From positions 3,859,001-3,923,000 of the forward strand of contig NC_015556.1 in the NCBI RefSeq assembly GCF_000213805.1: a stretch of DNA of 64,000 nucleotides, written 5' to 3'. The notes below the pieces were generated by a model. It saw only the letters and a program-made list of their open reading frames with translations, was not told the origin of the DNA and searched no databases. The position numbers and the translations under genes are program-made. Every line of letters starts with the position of its first letter. Position 1 is the first letter of the stretch. Below, one piece after another: positions 33,302-41,603 of the stretch. The stretch comes from Pseudomonas fulva 12-X (GTDB lineage Bacteria; Pseudomonadota; Gammaproteobacteria; Pseudomonadales; Pseudomonadaceae).

Positions 33302-34228
33302 TCAGCGACCGCTGCGGTCGATCACCGGCGCATGCTGCGCCATCAACTCGACGATCCATTCGATGAACACCCGCAGCTTGGTGCTGACGTGACGGTTGGG
33401 CGGATAGGCGAGGTACATGGGCATCGGCTCGAACTGCCAATCCGTGAACACCGCGACCAGCTCGCCGCGCTGCACATGCTCATCGGCCATGTAAGTGGGT
33501 AGCCACAGCACGCCCAAGCCCGCCAGGCCGGCAGCCTGATAAGCATTGCCGTCGTCCACCGCCACCACGTAGCGGCCTTCGATCTCCACACGCTCGGCGC
33601 CGCGCTGCATGCGGTAGGTAAACAGCTTGCCGGCCCGTGCCCGCTTGAAGCCAACGATACGGTGGTGGCTGTCGACCAGTTCCTGCGGATGCAACGGCGT
33701 ACCGCAGCGCTGCAGGTAATCCGGCGCGGCATAAACGCCGGAACGTAGGTCGCCGACGCGCCGGGCCATCAGCGACTGATCGGTGATCTCCCCGCCGCGG
33801 ATCACGCAATCGACGTTCTCGCCGAGCAGATCGACGAGACGATCACTGGCGCCGAGATCGAGCTGGATATCCGGATAACGGGCATGAAAGGCCGGCAGCG
33901 AGGGCACCAGGATCATCCGCGCGAACGGGCTCGGCACGTCGACGCGCAGGCGCCCGCGGGGCTGGCTGCTGGCGTCGGACAGGCTGGTCTCGGCGTCGTC
34001 CATGTCGGCGAGCAGACGCACCACACGCTCGTAATAGGCAGCGCCATCTGCGGTCACGGCAACCTTGCGGGTGGTGCGGTTCAGCAGGCGCACGCGCAAA
34101 CGCGCCTCGAGCTGCTGCACCAGTTGGGTCACGCTGGTCTTACTCATGTGCAGGGTGTCGGCTGCCTTGGTGAAGCTGCCTGACTCCACCACGCGGGTGA
34201 AAGCGCGCATCGCATCGAATCGGTCCAT
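33302..34228 (-). CDS. LysR family transcriptional regulator
   Basis: A 308-residue LysR-type regulator. The helix-turn-helix is in MRAFTRVVESGSFTKAADTL and HMSKTSVTQLVQQLEARLRV. A substrate-binding domain follows (GRLRVDVPSPFARMILVPSL). It belongs to the large CrgA/AaeR-like group that has one adjacent, divergent target. Here that is the RidA-family gene at 34355. The MDRFDAMRAF start fits the family. The TGTTTG/CAAACA palindrome at 34245-34263 is a likely binding site. Confidence 0.92.
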   Translation of the reverse strand: MDRFDAMRAFTRVVESGSFTKAADTLHMSKTSVTQLVQQLEARLRVRLLNRTTRKVAVTADGAAYYERVVRLLADMDDAETSLSDASSQPRGRLRVDVPSPFARMILVPSLPAFHARYPDIQLDLGASDRLVDLLGENVDCVIRGGEITDQSLMARRVGDLRSGVYAAPDYLQRCGTPLHPQELVDSHHRIVGFKRARAGKLFTYRMQRGAERVEIEGRYVVAVDDGNAYQAAGLAGLGVLWLPTYMADEHVQRGELVAVFTDWQFEPMPMYLAYPPNRHVSTKLRVFIEWIVELMAQHAPVIDRSGR

Positions 34229-34244
34229 CTGCTCCACCGCTGAT

Positions 34245-34263
34245 TGTTTGGGATTTGCAAACA
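34245..34263. promoter_or_regulatory. Probable LysR-type operator
   Basis: TGTTTG-GGATTTG-CAAACA is a perfect inverted repeat with a 7-base spacer, 16 bases upstream of the LysR gene start and between the divergent genes. It satisfies the T-N11-A rule. Confidence 0.6.
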
Positions 34264-34354
34264 GTGTTGAACGAACTGGCCGGTTTATCCAGCGCGGCGG
34301 CGTTTCTAAAGTGAACCCATAACTTGAGCGGGCCACAGGCCTAAAGGAGACGAC

Positions 34355-34750
34355 ATGACAACGCGCGACGTGGTTTTCCCCGCCGGCCGCCAGGCCCTCT
34401 ACGAACGCAACCGCTACTCACCGGCAGTGCGCTCCAACGGCTTGCTGTTCGTATCCGGCCAGGTGGGCAGCCGCCCGGACGGCTCGCCGGAGCCGGAGCT
34501 CAAAGCCCAGGTTCGCCTGGCCTTCGAGAACCTCAACGCGGTGCTCAAGGCCGCCGACTGCAGTTTCGACGACGTGGTCGACGTGACGGTATTCATCGTT
34601 AATCCCGAAGAGCGTTTCGAAACCATCTGGGAAGTGGTGCCCGAGTATTGGGGCCAGGTGCCTTTCCCGAACATCACCTGCGTGGGCGTGACCTGGCTGT
34701 ATGGCTTCCAGTTCGAGATCAAGGTGATCGCCAAGCTGCCGGACGCTTGA
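34355..34750 (+). CDS. RidA family (YjgF/YER057c/UK114) protein
   Basis: A 131-residue RidA-superfamily protein. Classical RidA hydrolyses reactive enamine/imine intermediates of PLP enzymes. It begins MTTRDVVFPAGRQALYERNR and has the motifs LLFVSGQVGSRPDG, AFENLNAVLKAADCSFDDVV and NITCVGVTWLYGFQFEIKVI. The conserved Arg of canonical RidA (in the ...RV.. strand) is not obvious, so it may be one of the Rid subfamilies of unknown substrate. An AAAGGAGACG site precedes the ATG. It is divergent from a LysR gene. Confidence 0.9.
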   Translation: MTTRDVVFPAGRQALYERNRYSPAVRSNGLLFVSGQVGSRPDGSPEPELKAQVRLAFENLNAVLKAADCSFDDVVDVTVFIVNPEERFETIWEVVPEYWGQVPFPNITCVGVTWLYGFQFEIKVIAKLPDA

Positions 34751-34877
34751 CCGCCGCCCGAGGCGGCTCCACAGGGGCAGACGGCCGGGCGCTTGCCGCC
34801 GCGCGCTGTGATACACTGCGCGGCGGCCAAAAGCTGCCCCTCCGCCACCGCAGCCCCTACCGGAGCCGAGATTTTCG

Positions 34878-35930
34878 ATGTCCGATACTGCCCCCCCGAA
34901 GCCCATCGCCAGCGGCGAAAAATTCCGCACCGCACAGGGTATTACCGCCATCAAGGACGGCCAGAAGCGCCGCGCCTCGACCGAAGCCAAGGTGTACGAG
35001 CCCAAGCCGAGCTGGTTGCGGGTCAAGGCGCCGGGCGGCAGCCGTTTCGAAGCGGTCAAGCGTAACGTCGGCGAGCATCGCCTGAGCACCGTCTGCCAGG
35101 AATCGCACTGCCCGAACATGGGCGAGTGCTGGTCCAACGGTACGGCCACCATCATGCTGATGGGTTCTGTGTGCACCCGTGCCTGCCGCTTCTGTGCCGT
35201 GGACACCGGTAACCCGAACGGCTGGCTGGACAAGGAAGAGCCGCAGAACACTGCCAAGTCGGTGGAGTTGATGGCCCTGCGCTACATCGTGCTGACCTCG
35301 GTGGACCGCGACGACCTGCCCGACGGTGGCGCCGCGCATTACGCCGCCTGCGTCCAGGCGATCAAGGCCAACACCCCGCAGGTGGTGGTCGAAGCCCTGA
35401 CGCCGGACTTCGACGGCGACCTGGCGTGCATCGAGCGCGTAGTGGATTCGGGCCTTGAGGTGTTCGCCCAGAACGTCGAGACCGTCAATCGCCTGACTCG
35501 TGAAGTGCGCGACCCGCGCGCCGGCTACCGCAAGACGCTCGACGTGCTGGCCCACGCCAAGCGTCACCGTCCCGATGTGCTCACCAAGACCAGCCTGATG
35601 CTCGGCCTGGGCGAGACCGATGACGAAGTGTTCGAGGCCATGCAGGACATGCGCGCCGTCGGCGTGGACATCCTGACCCTCGGCCAGTACCTGCAACCGA
35701 CCCGCAACCACCTGCCGGTCAAGCGCTGGGTGAGCCCGGACGAGTTCAACCGCTTCCGCGATATCGGCCTGCAGATGGGCTTCATGGAAGTGGCCGCCGG
35801 CCCGCTGGTGCGCTCCAGCTACCGCGCCGACAAGGTGTTCGAGAAGAATAACCTGGGCCTGGCTGCACCGGTGCCGGTGCCGGGCCAGCAGGTCGACAAC
35901 AGCCTGATCCCCGCGTTGAACGTCAACTGA
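34878..35930 (+). CDS. lipA: Lipoyl synthase
   Basis: Radical SAM enzyme that inserts two sulfurs into protein-bound octanoate. The 350-residue product has the auxiliary cluster motif [12 protein letters not shown] and the radical SAM motif CTRACRFC. Other family motifs are [33 protein letters not shown] and [11 protein letters not shown]; the SAM/C-terminal motif is PLVRSSYRA. It converges on lipB, which supplies the octanoyl group. Confidence 0.97.
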   Translation: MSDTAPPKPIASGEKFRTAQGITAIKDGQKRRASTEAKVYEPKPSWLRVKAPGGSRFEAVKRNVGEHRLSTVCQESHCPNMGECWSNGTATIMLMGSVCTRACRFCAVDTGNPNGWLDKEEPQNTAKSVELMALRYIVLTSVDRDDLPDGGAAHYAACVQAIKANTPQVVVEALTPDFDGDLACIERVVDSGLEVFAQNVETVNRLTREVRDPRAGYRKTLDVLAHAKRHRPDVLTKTSLMLGLGETDDEVFEAMQDMRAVGVDILTLGQYLQPTRNHLPVKRWVSPDEFNRFRDIGLQMGFMEVAAGPLVRSSYRADKVFEKNNLGLAAPVPVPGQQVDNSLIPALNVN

Positions 35931-35947
35931 TAGCGCTCAGGCTTAAC

Positions 35948-35977
35948 GAAAAAGGGACGCCGAGGCGTCCCTTTTTT
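35948..35977. terminator. Bidirectional terminator between lipA and lipB
   Basis: GAAAAAGGGACGCC-GA-GGCGTCCCTTTTTTG lies between the convergent lipA and lipB genes, with A- and T-runs on both sides. Confidence 0.9.
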
Positions 35978-35990
35978 GTTGCTTGCAACC

Positions 35991-36614
35991 TTAGGCGTAG
36001 CCCAGTCGCTGACGTAGCACCTGCTCAAGGCGCTTGGCGACCTCATCGAAAGCAGGTGGCGTCGCCACCAGATCCTTCAACTGGGTCATCTTCAAGCCAG
36101 CATAGCCGCACGGATTGATGCGCCCGAAGGGCGTCATGTCCATGTCGACATTGAGTGCCAGGCCGTGAAACGAGCAGCCACGGCGCACCCGTAAGCCCAA
36201 CGAGGCGATCTTGTCACCACCCACGTAAACGCCCGGCGCATCGGCCTTGGGCACTGCCTCGACGCCGTAGCCCGCCAGTACCTCGACCAGCGCCTGCTCC
36301 ATCAGCGTGACCAGCTCCCGCACGCCCAGGTCGAGGCGACGCAGATCGAGCAGCAGGTAGGCGACCAGCTGACCAGGGCCGTGGTAGGTCACCTGCCCGC
36401 CGCGCTCGACCTGCACCACCGGAATGTCGCCCGGTGCCAGCAGATGCTCGGGCTTGCCCGCCTGCCCCTGGGTGAACACCTGCGGGTGCTGCAGCAGCCA
36501 GATCTCGTCGGGCGTGGTTTCGTCACGCTCGGCGGTCAGGGTGCGCATGGCCTCCAGGGTCGGCAGATAGTCCACCAGCCCGAGATGGCGCACGATCAGT
36601 TCGGCTGCAGCCAC
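35991..36614 (-). CDS. lipB: Octanoyl-ACP:protein N-octanoyltransferase LipB, GTG start
   Basis: Transfers octanoyl from ACP to apo-lipoyl domains, the step before LipA. The 207-residue protein has family motifs [36 protein letters not shown] and [14 protein letters not shown] with the catalytic lysine. The catalytic cysteine is in [15 protein letters not shown]. The GTG start overlaps the DUF493 stop (TAGTG), implying translational coupling. It is the last gene of the leftward cell-envelope operon. Confidence 0.95.
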   Translation of the reverse strand: MAAAELIVRHLGLVDYLPTLEAMRTLTAERDETTPDEIWLLQHPQVFTQGQAGKPEHLLAPGDIPVVQVERGGQVTYHGPGQLVAYLLLDLRRLDLGVRELVTLMEQALVEVLAGYGVEAVPKADAPGVYVGGDKIASLGLRVRRGCSFHGLALNVDMDMTPFGRINPCGYAGLKMTQLKDLVATPPAFDEVAKRLEQVLRQRLGYA

Positions 36615-36892
36615 TACAGCACCATGTGCACGCGGCCGGTGGCACGCAGGTCGACATGGATGGCTTCCAGCTGCTCGACGCCGGTGGCAGTGATCAGCAC
36701 CTGCACGGAGAGAAAGCGGCCCTTGCTGCTGTCGCGCGTCACCAGAGTGCTGGCGTCGAAGTCAGGCGCGTGGCGCTGCATCACTTCGATCACCATGTCG
36801 GTGAAACCGTCGCCGGCTTCACCGATCACCTTGATCGGGTAGTTCTTGCAGGGGAATTCGATTTTCGGGGCTTGTACGTCGGTGTCGGTCAT
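36614..36892 (-). CDS. ybeD: DUF493 (YbeD-like) protein
   Basis: A 92-residue protein of the YbeD/DUF493 family, whose ACT-like fold suggests a regulatory role linked to lipoate. It begins [20 protein letters not shown] and has [20 protein letters not shown] and [20 protein letters not shown]. The YbeD-LipB gene pair between dacA/dacC and lipB is conserved from E. coli to Pseudomonas, as here. The overlapping stop/start with lipB supports a joint function, though the mechanism is unknown. Confidence 0.92.
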   Translation of the reverse strand: MTDTDVQAPKIEFPCKNYPIKVIGEAGDGFTDMVIEVMQRHAPDFDASTLVTRDSSKGRFLSVQVLITATGVEQLEAIHVDLRATGRVHMVL

Positions 36893-36926
36893 GATGTTCC
36901 TGATCCAAAATGAAACGCCCTCTTAT

Positions 36927-37068
36927 CCAGAGCGTGTGAAAACTACTGCGCTCGGCCATGCGGCGTTAAAAACCGGCTCAAAATGCTCATTTACACCACG
37001 TAAACTGCGCTTTTTCGCCGGTTTTTGCCTTGCCTGACCTTCGCTCGCTACGTTTTCACCCTGCTTGG
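36927..37068 (-). repeat. Palindromic intergenic element, copy B
   Basis: A 142-bp element between dacC and ybeD, on the opposite strand to copy A. Terminal arms CCAGAGCGTGTGAAAAC and GTTTTCACCCTGCTTGG are imperfectly complementary. The inner arms on the minus strand are CAAAAACCGGC/GCCGGTTTTT. The apical hairpin is TTTAC-GTGGT-GTAAA at the midpoint. Confidence 0.8.
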
Positions 37069-37103
37069 TTCGAGGGCGTTCATCACAACATGGGGGCTGG
37101 CTG

Positions 37104-38279
37104 TCAGTTAAACAACCCGTAGAAGAACAGGCGGATGCTATCCCACAGCTGACGGAAGAAACCACCCTCCTCGACGGCTTCCAGTGCCACCAGGTCGGCG
37201 CTGTGCACCACTTGGTCACCCATTTTCACTTCCACCTTGCCGATCACGTCGCCCTTGGCGATGGGCGCGGTGATCTGCTGGTTGAGAGTCATGCTCGCCT
37301 GCAGCTTCTCCAGCTGGCCTTTGGGCAGCGTGAGGGTCAGGTCCTGCGCCAGACCGGCCTTGACCTGGGAGGTCTGGCCTTTCCATACCGGCGCCTGCGC
37401 GAGCTCGGTGCCCTTCTGGTAGAAGGTACGGGTTTCGAAGAAACGGAAACCGTAGGTCAACAGCTTCTGGGTTTCAGCGGCACGGGCGCTTTCGCTGTCG
37501 GTGCCGAATACCGAGGTGATCATCCGCGCGCCGTCACGCACGGCCGAGGCTACCAGGCAGAAACCGGCTTCCTGGGTGTGGCCGGTTTTCAGACCGTCGA
37601 CGGTGCGGTCGCGCCACAGCAGCAGGTTGCGGTTGGGCTGCTTGATGTTGTTCCACAGAAATTCTTTCTGCGAGTAGATGGCGTAGTGCTCGGCATCTTC
37701 GTTGATGATCGCGCGCGCCAGAATCGCCATGTCATGAGCGCTGGAGTAGTGCTCAGGGTTCGGCAGGCCGGTGGCGTTCATGAAGTGGCTGTTCTTCATG
37801 CCCAGGCGCTCGGCAGTGGCGTTCATCATGTCGGCGAAGGCGTCTTCACTGCCGGCGATGTGCTCGGCGATGGCGATGCTGGCGTCGTTGCCGGACTGAA
37901 TGATCACACCGTGCAGCAGCTCGCCGACGGTGGCCTGACTGTTCACCGGCAGGAACATGGTCGAGCCACCGGAAGCCGCACCACCGGTACGCCAGGCGTG
38001 CTCGCTGATAGTGACCTTGTCCTGCTCGCTGATCTTGCCGTTGCGGATTTCCAGCGTGGCAATGTAGGCGGTCATCAGCTTGGTCAGGCTGGCCGGCGGC
38101 AGACGCTCGTCACCGTTGTTCTCGACCAGGATGTTGCCACTGGCGCCGTCCATCAGCACGTAGGACTTGGCTGCCAGTTGCGGTGGAGCCGGCAGCGGCG
38201 CCTGGTTTGCCCAGGCACTGGAAGCGCCGAGCAAAGTAAGTGACAGGAAGATGCGTTGCGCGAAGCTGGTGATTTTCAT
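37104..38279 (-). CDS. dacC: D-alanyl-D-alanine carboxypeptidase (PBP5/6 type)
   Basis: Low-molecular-weight penicillin-binding protein that trims pentapeptide side chains. The 391-residue product has a signal peptide (MKITSFAQRIFLSLTLLGA to AWA). The active-site SxxK is at Ser64-Lys67 in PPASLTKLM, SGN is at 129-131, and KTG is at 231-233. A PBP5_C domain follows, then a C-terminal amphipathic anchor (WDSIRLFFYGLF). The MKITS start gives a normal signal peptide. It follows rlpA in the envelope operon. Confidence 0.96.
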   Translation of the reverse strand: MKITSFAQRIFLSLTLLGASSAWANQAPLPAPPQLAAKSYVLMDGASGNILVENNGDERLPPASLTKLMTAYIATLEIRNGKISEQDKVTISEHAWRTGGAASGGSTMFLPVNSQATVGELLHGVIIQSGNDASIAIAEHIAGSEDAFADMMNATAERLGMKNSHFMNATGLPNPEHYSSAHDMAILARAIINEDAEHYAIYSQKEFLWNNIKQPNRNLLLWRDRTVDGLKTGHTQEAGFCLVASAVRDGARMITSVFGTDSESARAAETQKLLTYGFRFFETRTFYQKGTELAQAPVWKGQTSQVKAGLAQDLTLTLPKGQLEKLQASMTLNQQITAPIAKGDVIGKVEVKMGDQVVHSADLVALEAVEEGGFFRQLWDSIRLFFYGLFN

Positions 38280-38410
38280 CCGTCTCTCTAGATCGCTGGA
38301 AGGTGGAACAGGCCCTTGCGGGTAAATTTGCAACGTGGCCGCCACATTGCGGCGAGCCACTGCTTAGTCAGGCGGCGAGCCATTTAGTTGCTCGCCAGAG
38401 GGCTATGCCC

Positions 38411-39424
38411 TCATTCCGCCTTGACCAGGGTCGCCTGGCCGAGGTTGGCGACGCGGATGCTGTCACGCACCCGGTCAGCCTCGCCCTGGCTGCTGATCGG
38501 TCCCAGCCGCACGCGGTGCAGTATCTGCTGGTTGCGCGCCACTGAGTTGATGAATACCGGTGCACTCACCGTTTGACTCAGCTTGTCCTTGAGGAGCTCC
38601 GCAGCGTCGGGATTGGCGAAAGCTCCAACTTGGAGATACAGGCCAGACGCTGCGGCTGAACCGTTTTTTTTTGAGTCGATCTGCACCGGTACGGTGGCGG
38701 CGGCGTGCTGTTGCGGCGGTGGCGAGTACTGCTCGACCGGCGCGCTGGCCAATTTCAGCTGCTCCACCTGGGCGCCCTGCACCTTGGCCATCTTCGGCTG
38801 CGCCATCATCATCGGCACCGGACGCCCCTGCTGGGCCCACCACTCGGTGGGGTCGATGCCTTCGACGCGCACCTGGGCGGTGCCCTTCTCGGCATACCCG
38901 AGCTTCTTGGCGGCGGCGAAGGACAGGTCGATGATCCGGTCGGAATAGAACGGCCCGCGGTCGTTGACGCGCAGAATCACGCTCTTGCCGTTCTCCAGGT
39001 TGGTCACCCGCACGTAGCTGGGCAGCGGCAGGGTCTTGTGCGCCGCGGTCATGCCGTACAGGTCGTAGGCTTCACCGTTGGCGGTGGCCTGACCATGGAA
39101 CTTGGTGCCGTACCACGACGCCGGGCCGGTGGCCACGTAGCGACGGGCGTCGGTGAGCGGGTAATACTGCTTGCCGAACACCACATAGGGGCTGGCCTTG
39201 ACCGGGCCGTAGTGCGGCATCGGCACGGCGTCCTGGATCTTCGAGACGTCGACGTCCCACCAGGGTGCGCCGTCCTTGTGCGGACGGTTGAAATCATCCG
39301 GGCCGGACATCGAACTGCCCGCCTGGGTTGGCGACGAGCTGCTCGGCGCCCGACTAGAAGAACAGCTGGCCAACAGCAAGACAGCAACGGCGCAGGCGGC
39401 CAGCTTGAACGGCAAGCGTGTCAT
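38411..39424 (-). CDS. rlpA: Septal ring lytic transglycosylase RlpA
   Basis: Outer-membrane lipoprotein that cleaves naked glycan strands at the septum. The 337-residue product has a signal peptide with lipobox LLLASC. The double-psi beta-barrel domain follows (ATGPASWYGTKFHGQATANG, ILRVNDRGPFYSDRIIDLSF). A C-terminal SPOR domain for septal peptidoglycan binding is in GLYLQVGAFANPDAAELLKD. It overlaps mltB by four bases. In P. aeruginosa RlpA has been shown to be a lytic transglycosylase. Confidence 0.95.
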   Translation of the reverse strand: MTRLPFKLAACAVAVLLLASCSSSRAPSSSSPTQAGSSMSGPDDFNRPHKDGAPWWDVDVSKIQDAVPMPHYGPVKASPYVVFGKQYYPLTDARRYVATGPASWYGTKFHGQATANGEAYDLYGMTAAHKTLPLPSYVRVTNLENGKSVILRVNDRGPFYSDRIIDLSFAAAKKLGYAEKGTAQVRVEGIDPTEWWAQQGRPVPMMMAQPKMAKVQGAQVEQLKLASAPVEQYSPPPQQHAAATVPVQIDSKKNGSAAASGLYLQVGAFANPDAAELLKDKLSQTVSAPVFINSVARNQQILHRVRLGPISSQGEADRVRDSIRVANLGQATLVKAE

Positions 39425-40455
39425 TGATTGGCACCTCGGGCCTGAACCAGCAACTCGGACAACTGATTGACCGCCATGGCGTACATCACGCTGCGGTTGT
39501 AACGGGTAATCACGAAGAAATTCGGCTGGCCGATCCAGTACTCGGGACCTTCGGCACCGTCGAGACGAAAGGCGGTGACCGGCAGATCGTCGGCCAGGGC
39601 GTCGTCGCTCGACCAGCCAAGGGCACGCAGCTCGCCAACCGTCTTGTCCGGATCGAGACCTGCGCTGAGGCCCTGATCGACCTGCTCGCCCTTGACCTTG
39701 GCCGGGGTGGCTACCGGCTGCCCCGGCTGCCAGTTGTGGCGCTTGAAGTAGCTGGCCACGCTGCCGATGGCGTCGGTCGGATCGCTCCAGATATTGATGT
39801 GGCCGTCACCGTCGAAGTCCACGGCGTAGGCGCGGAAGCTGCTCGGCATGAACTGCGGCAGGCCCATGGCGCCGGCGTAGGAGCCCTTGAGGCTGGCCGG
39901 GTCGACCTGCTCCTCACGGGTCAGCATCAGGTATTCGCGCAACTCCTTGCGGAAGAACGGCGCGCGCGGCGGGTAATCGAAGGCCAGGGTCGACAGCGCG
40001 TCGATCACCCGGTAGTTGCCGGTGTTGCCACCGTAGGAGGTTTCCACGCCGATGATGGCGACAATGATCTGCGCCGGTACGCCGTATTCCTTCTCGGCAC
40101 GCGCCAGGGCTTCGGCATGCTCGTTCCAGAACGCCACGCCCTTGTTGATGCGTGCGTCGGTGATGAAGATCGGCCGGTATTCGCTCCACGGCTTGACCCG
40201 CTCGGCGGGCCGCGAGATGGCATCGATGATCGGTTGTTTGCGTTCCACATCGGCGAACAGAGCGGTCAGCTGTTCGCTGGCGAAGCCGTAGTCACGGGTC
40301 ATCTCGGTGATGAACTCGCCCACGTCCGGGGAGTTCGCGTATTCGCCGGCAGCCATCGCCTGCGGCGCTCCGAGCAGGCCGGCGACCGCCAGCCAGTGTG
40401 CATGTCGTGCGGCCCAGCCACGCAGAATCTGCATTGAATTCATAACCCCAATCAT
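39421..40455 (-). CDS. mltB: Soluble/periplasmic lytic transglycosylase B (MltB/SltB1 type)
   Basis: A 344-residue peptidoglycan lytic transglycosylase of family 3. After a signal region (HWLAVAGLLGAPQAMA) comes GEFITEMTRDYGFASEQLTA. The catalytic Glu is in AIIGVETSYGGNTGNYRVID. Substrate motifs are AGAMGLPQFMPSSFRAYAVD and GDGHINIWSDPTDAIGSVAS. No lipobox cysteine is present, so it is the SltB1 type and not lipid-anchored. The start at 40455 overlaps the rodA stop; an ATG 12 bases downstream is equally plausible. Confidence 0.94.
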   Translation of the reverse strand: MIGVMNSMQILRGWAARHAHWLAVAGLLGAPQAMAAGEYANSPDVGEFITEMTRDYGFASEQLTALFADVERKQPIIDAISRPAERVKPWSEYRPIFITDARINKGVAFWNEHAEALARAEKEYGVPAQIIVAIIGVETSYGGNTGNYRVIDALSTLAFDYPPRAPFFRKELREYLMLTREEQVDPASLKGSYAGAMGLPQFMPSSFRAYAVDFDGDGHINIWSDPTDAIGSVASYFKRHNWQPGQPVATPAKVKGEQVDQGLSAGLDPDKTVGELRALGWSSDDALADDLPVTAFRLDGAEGPEYWIGQPNFFVITRYNRSVMYAMAVNQLSELLVQARGANQ

Positions 40456-41603
40456 GCCTGAGCGATCCACTTGCGATGCGTGTGGATGGACATCAGGATT
40501 CCGAAACTCGACAACAACGTAATCAGTGACGTGCCGCCATAACTGATGAACGGCAGCGGTACCCCCACTACCGGCAACAAACCGCTGACCATGCCGATAT
40601 TGATGAACACATAAACGAAGAAGGTCATGGTCAAACCGCCGGCAAGCAGCTTACCGAACAGCGTCTGCGCTTGCACGGTAATCACCAGACCGCGCGCAAT
40701 CAACAGGCTGTACAACAGCAGCAACAGACAGACACCAATCAGGCCGAATTCTTCGGCCAGAACGGCAATGATAAAGTCCGTGTGGCTTTCCGGCAAAAAG
40801 TCCAGGTGCGACTGGGTGCCGAGCAACCAGCCCTTGCCGAACACGCCGCCGGAGCCGATTGCCGCCTTGGACTGGATGATGTTCCAGCCGGCGCCCAGCG
40901 GATCGCTTTCCGGGTTCATGAAGGTCAGTACGCGGCGCTTCTGGTAGTCGTGCATCACGAAGAACCACATTGCCACGGCAATCGGCGCCACCGCTGCCAC
41001 GGCGCCGGCGATCCAGCGCCATTGCAGACCGGCCATGAACAGCACGAAGGCGCCGGAGGCGAGAATCAAAAGCGAAGTACCGAGATCCGGCTGCAGCAGA
41101 ATCAGCACGAACGGTGTGACGATCAGCCCCAGGCTCACCGACACGTGCTTGAGGCTCGGCGGCAAGGTGCGCTTGGACAGGTACCAGGCCATGGTCGCCG
41201 GCATCAGGATCTTCATGAATTCCGAAGGCTGAAAGCGGATCACCCCGGGGATGTTGATCCAGCGCGTGGCGCCCATGGCGTTGTGACCCATGACGTCCAC
41301 CACCACCAGCAGGCCGACCCCGCACAGGTAGCCCAGAGGCACCCAGCGGGCCATGAAGCGCGGCTCGAACTGGGCGATTACCACCATCGCCACCAGGCCG
41401 ATGCCAAAGGATGAGGCCTGCTTCATCAGCAGGTCGACGTTCTTGCCGCTGGCCGAATAGAGGACGAACAGGCTGCCGGTGGCCAGCAGTAGCAACAGCA
41501 GCAGCAGGATGCCGTCGATATGCAGGCGCTGCAGCAGGCTGGAGCGCCGACGCAGAACGTCTTCGCTGGACAGCGTGCGGTCGAAGCTGCCGGTCAGGCT
41601 CAT
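40452..41603 (-). CDS. rodA: Peptidoglycan glycosyltransferase RodA (MrdB)
   Basis: SEDS-family glycosyltransferase of the Rod elongation complex, partnering with PBP2. The 383-residue protein has about ten membrane helices and the SEDS signatures NIPGVIRFQPSEFMKI, FLPESHTDFIIAVLAEEFG and VGVPLPFISYGGTSLI. It overlaps mrdA by four bases and mltB by four, so this part of the operon is tightly coupled. The N-terminal extension to MSLTGSFDRTLS is hydrophilic and cytoplasmic. Confidence 0.97.
   Translation of the reverse strand: MSLTGSFDRTLSSEDVLRRRSSLLQRLHIDGILLLLLLLLATGSLFVLYSASGKNVDLLMKQASSFGIGLVAMVVIAQFEPRFMARWVPLGYLCGVGLLVVVDVMGHNAMGATRWINIPGVIRFQPSEFMKILMPATMAWYLSKRTLPPSLKHVSVSLGLIVTPFVLILLQPDLGTSLLILASGAFVLFMAGLQWRWIAGAVAAVAPIAVAMWFFVMHDYQKRRVLTFMNPESDPLGAGWNIIQSKAAIGSGGVFGKGWLLGTQSHLDFLPESHTDFIIAVLAEEFGLIGVCLLLLLYSLLIARGLVITVQAQTLFGKLLAGGLTMTFFVYVFINIGMVSGLLPVVGVPLPFISYGGTSLITLLSSFGILMSIHTHRKWIAQA

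Noticed and set aside
36846..37037. Plus-strand frame over copy B of the palindromic element
   Set aside because: The frame is mostly the repeat itself, and its C-terminal part resembles the antisense of copy A, which is explained by shared repeat sequence.
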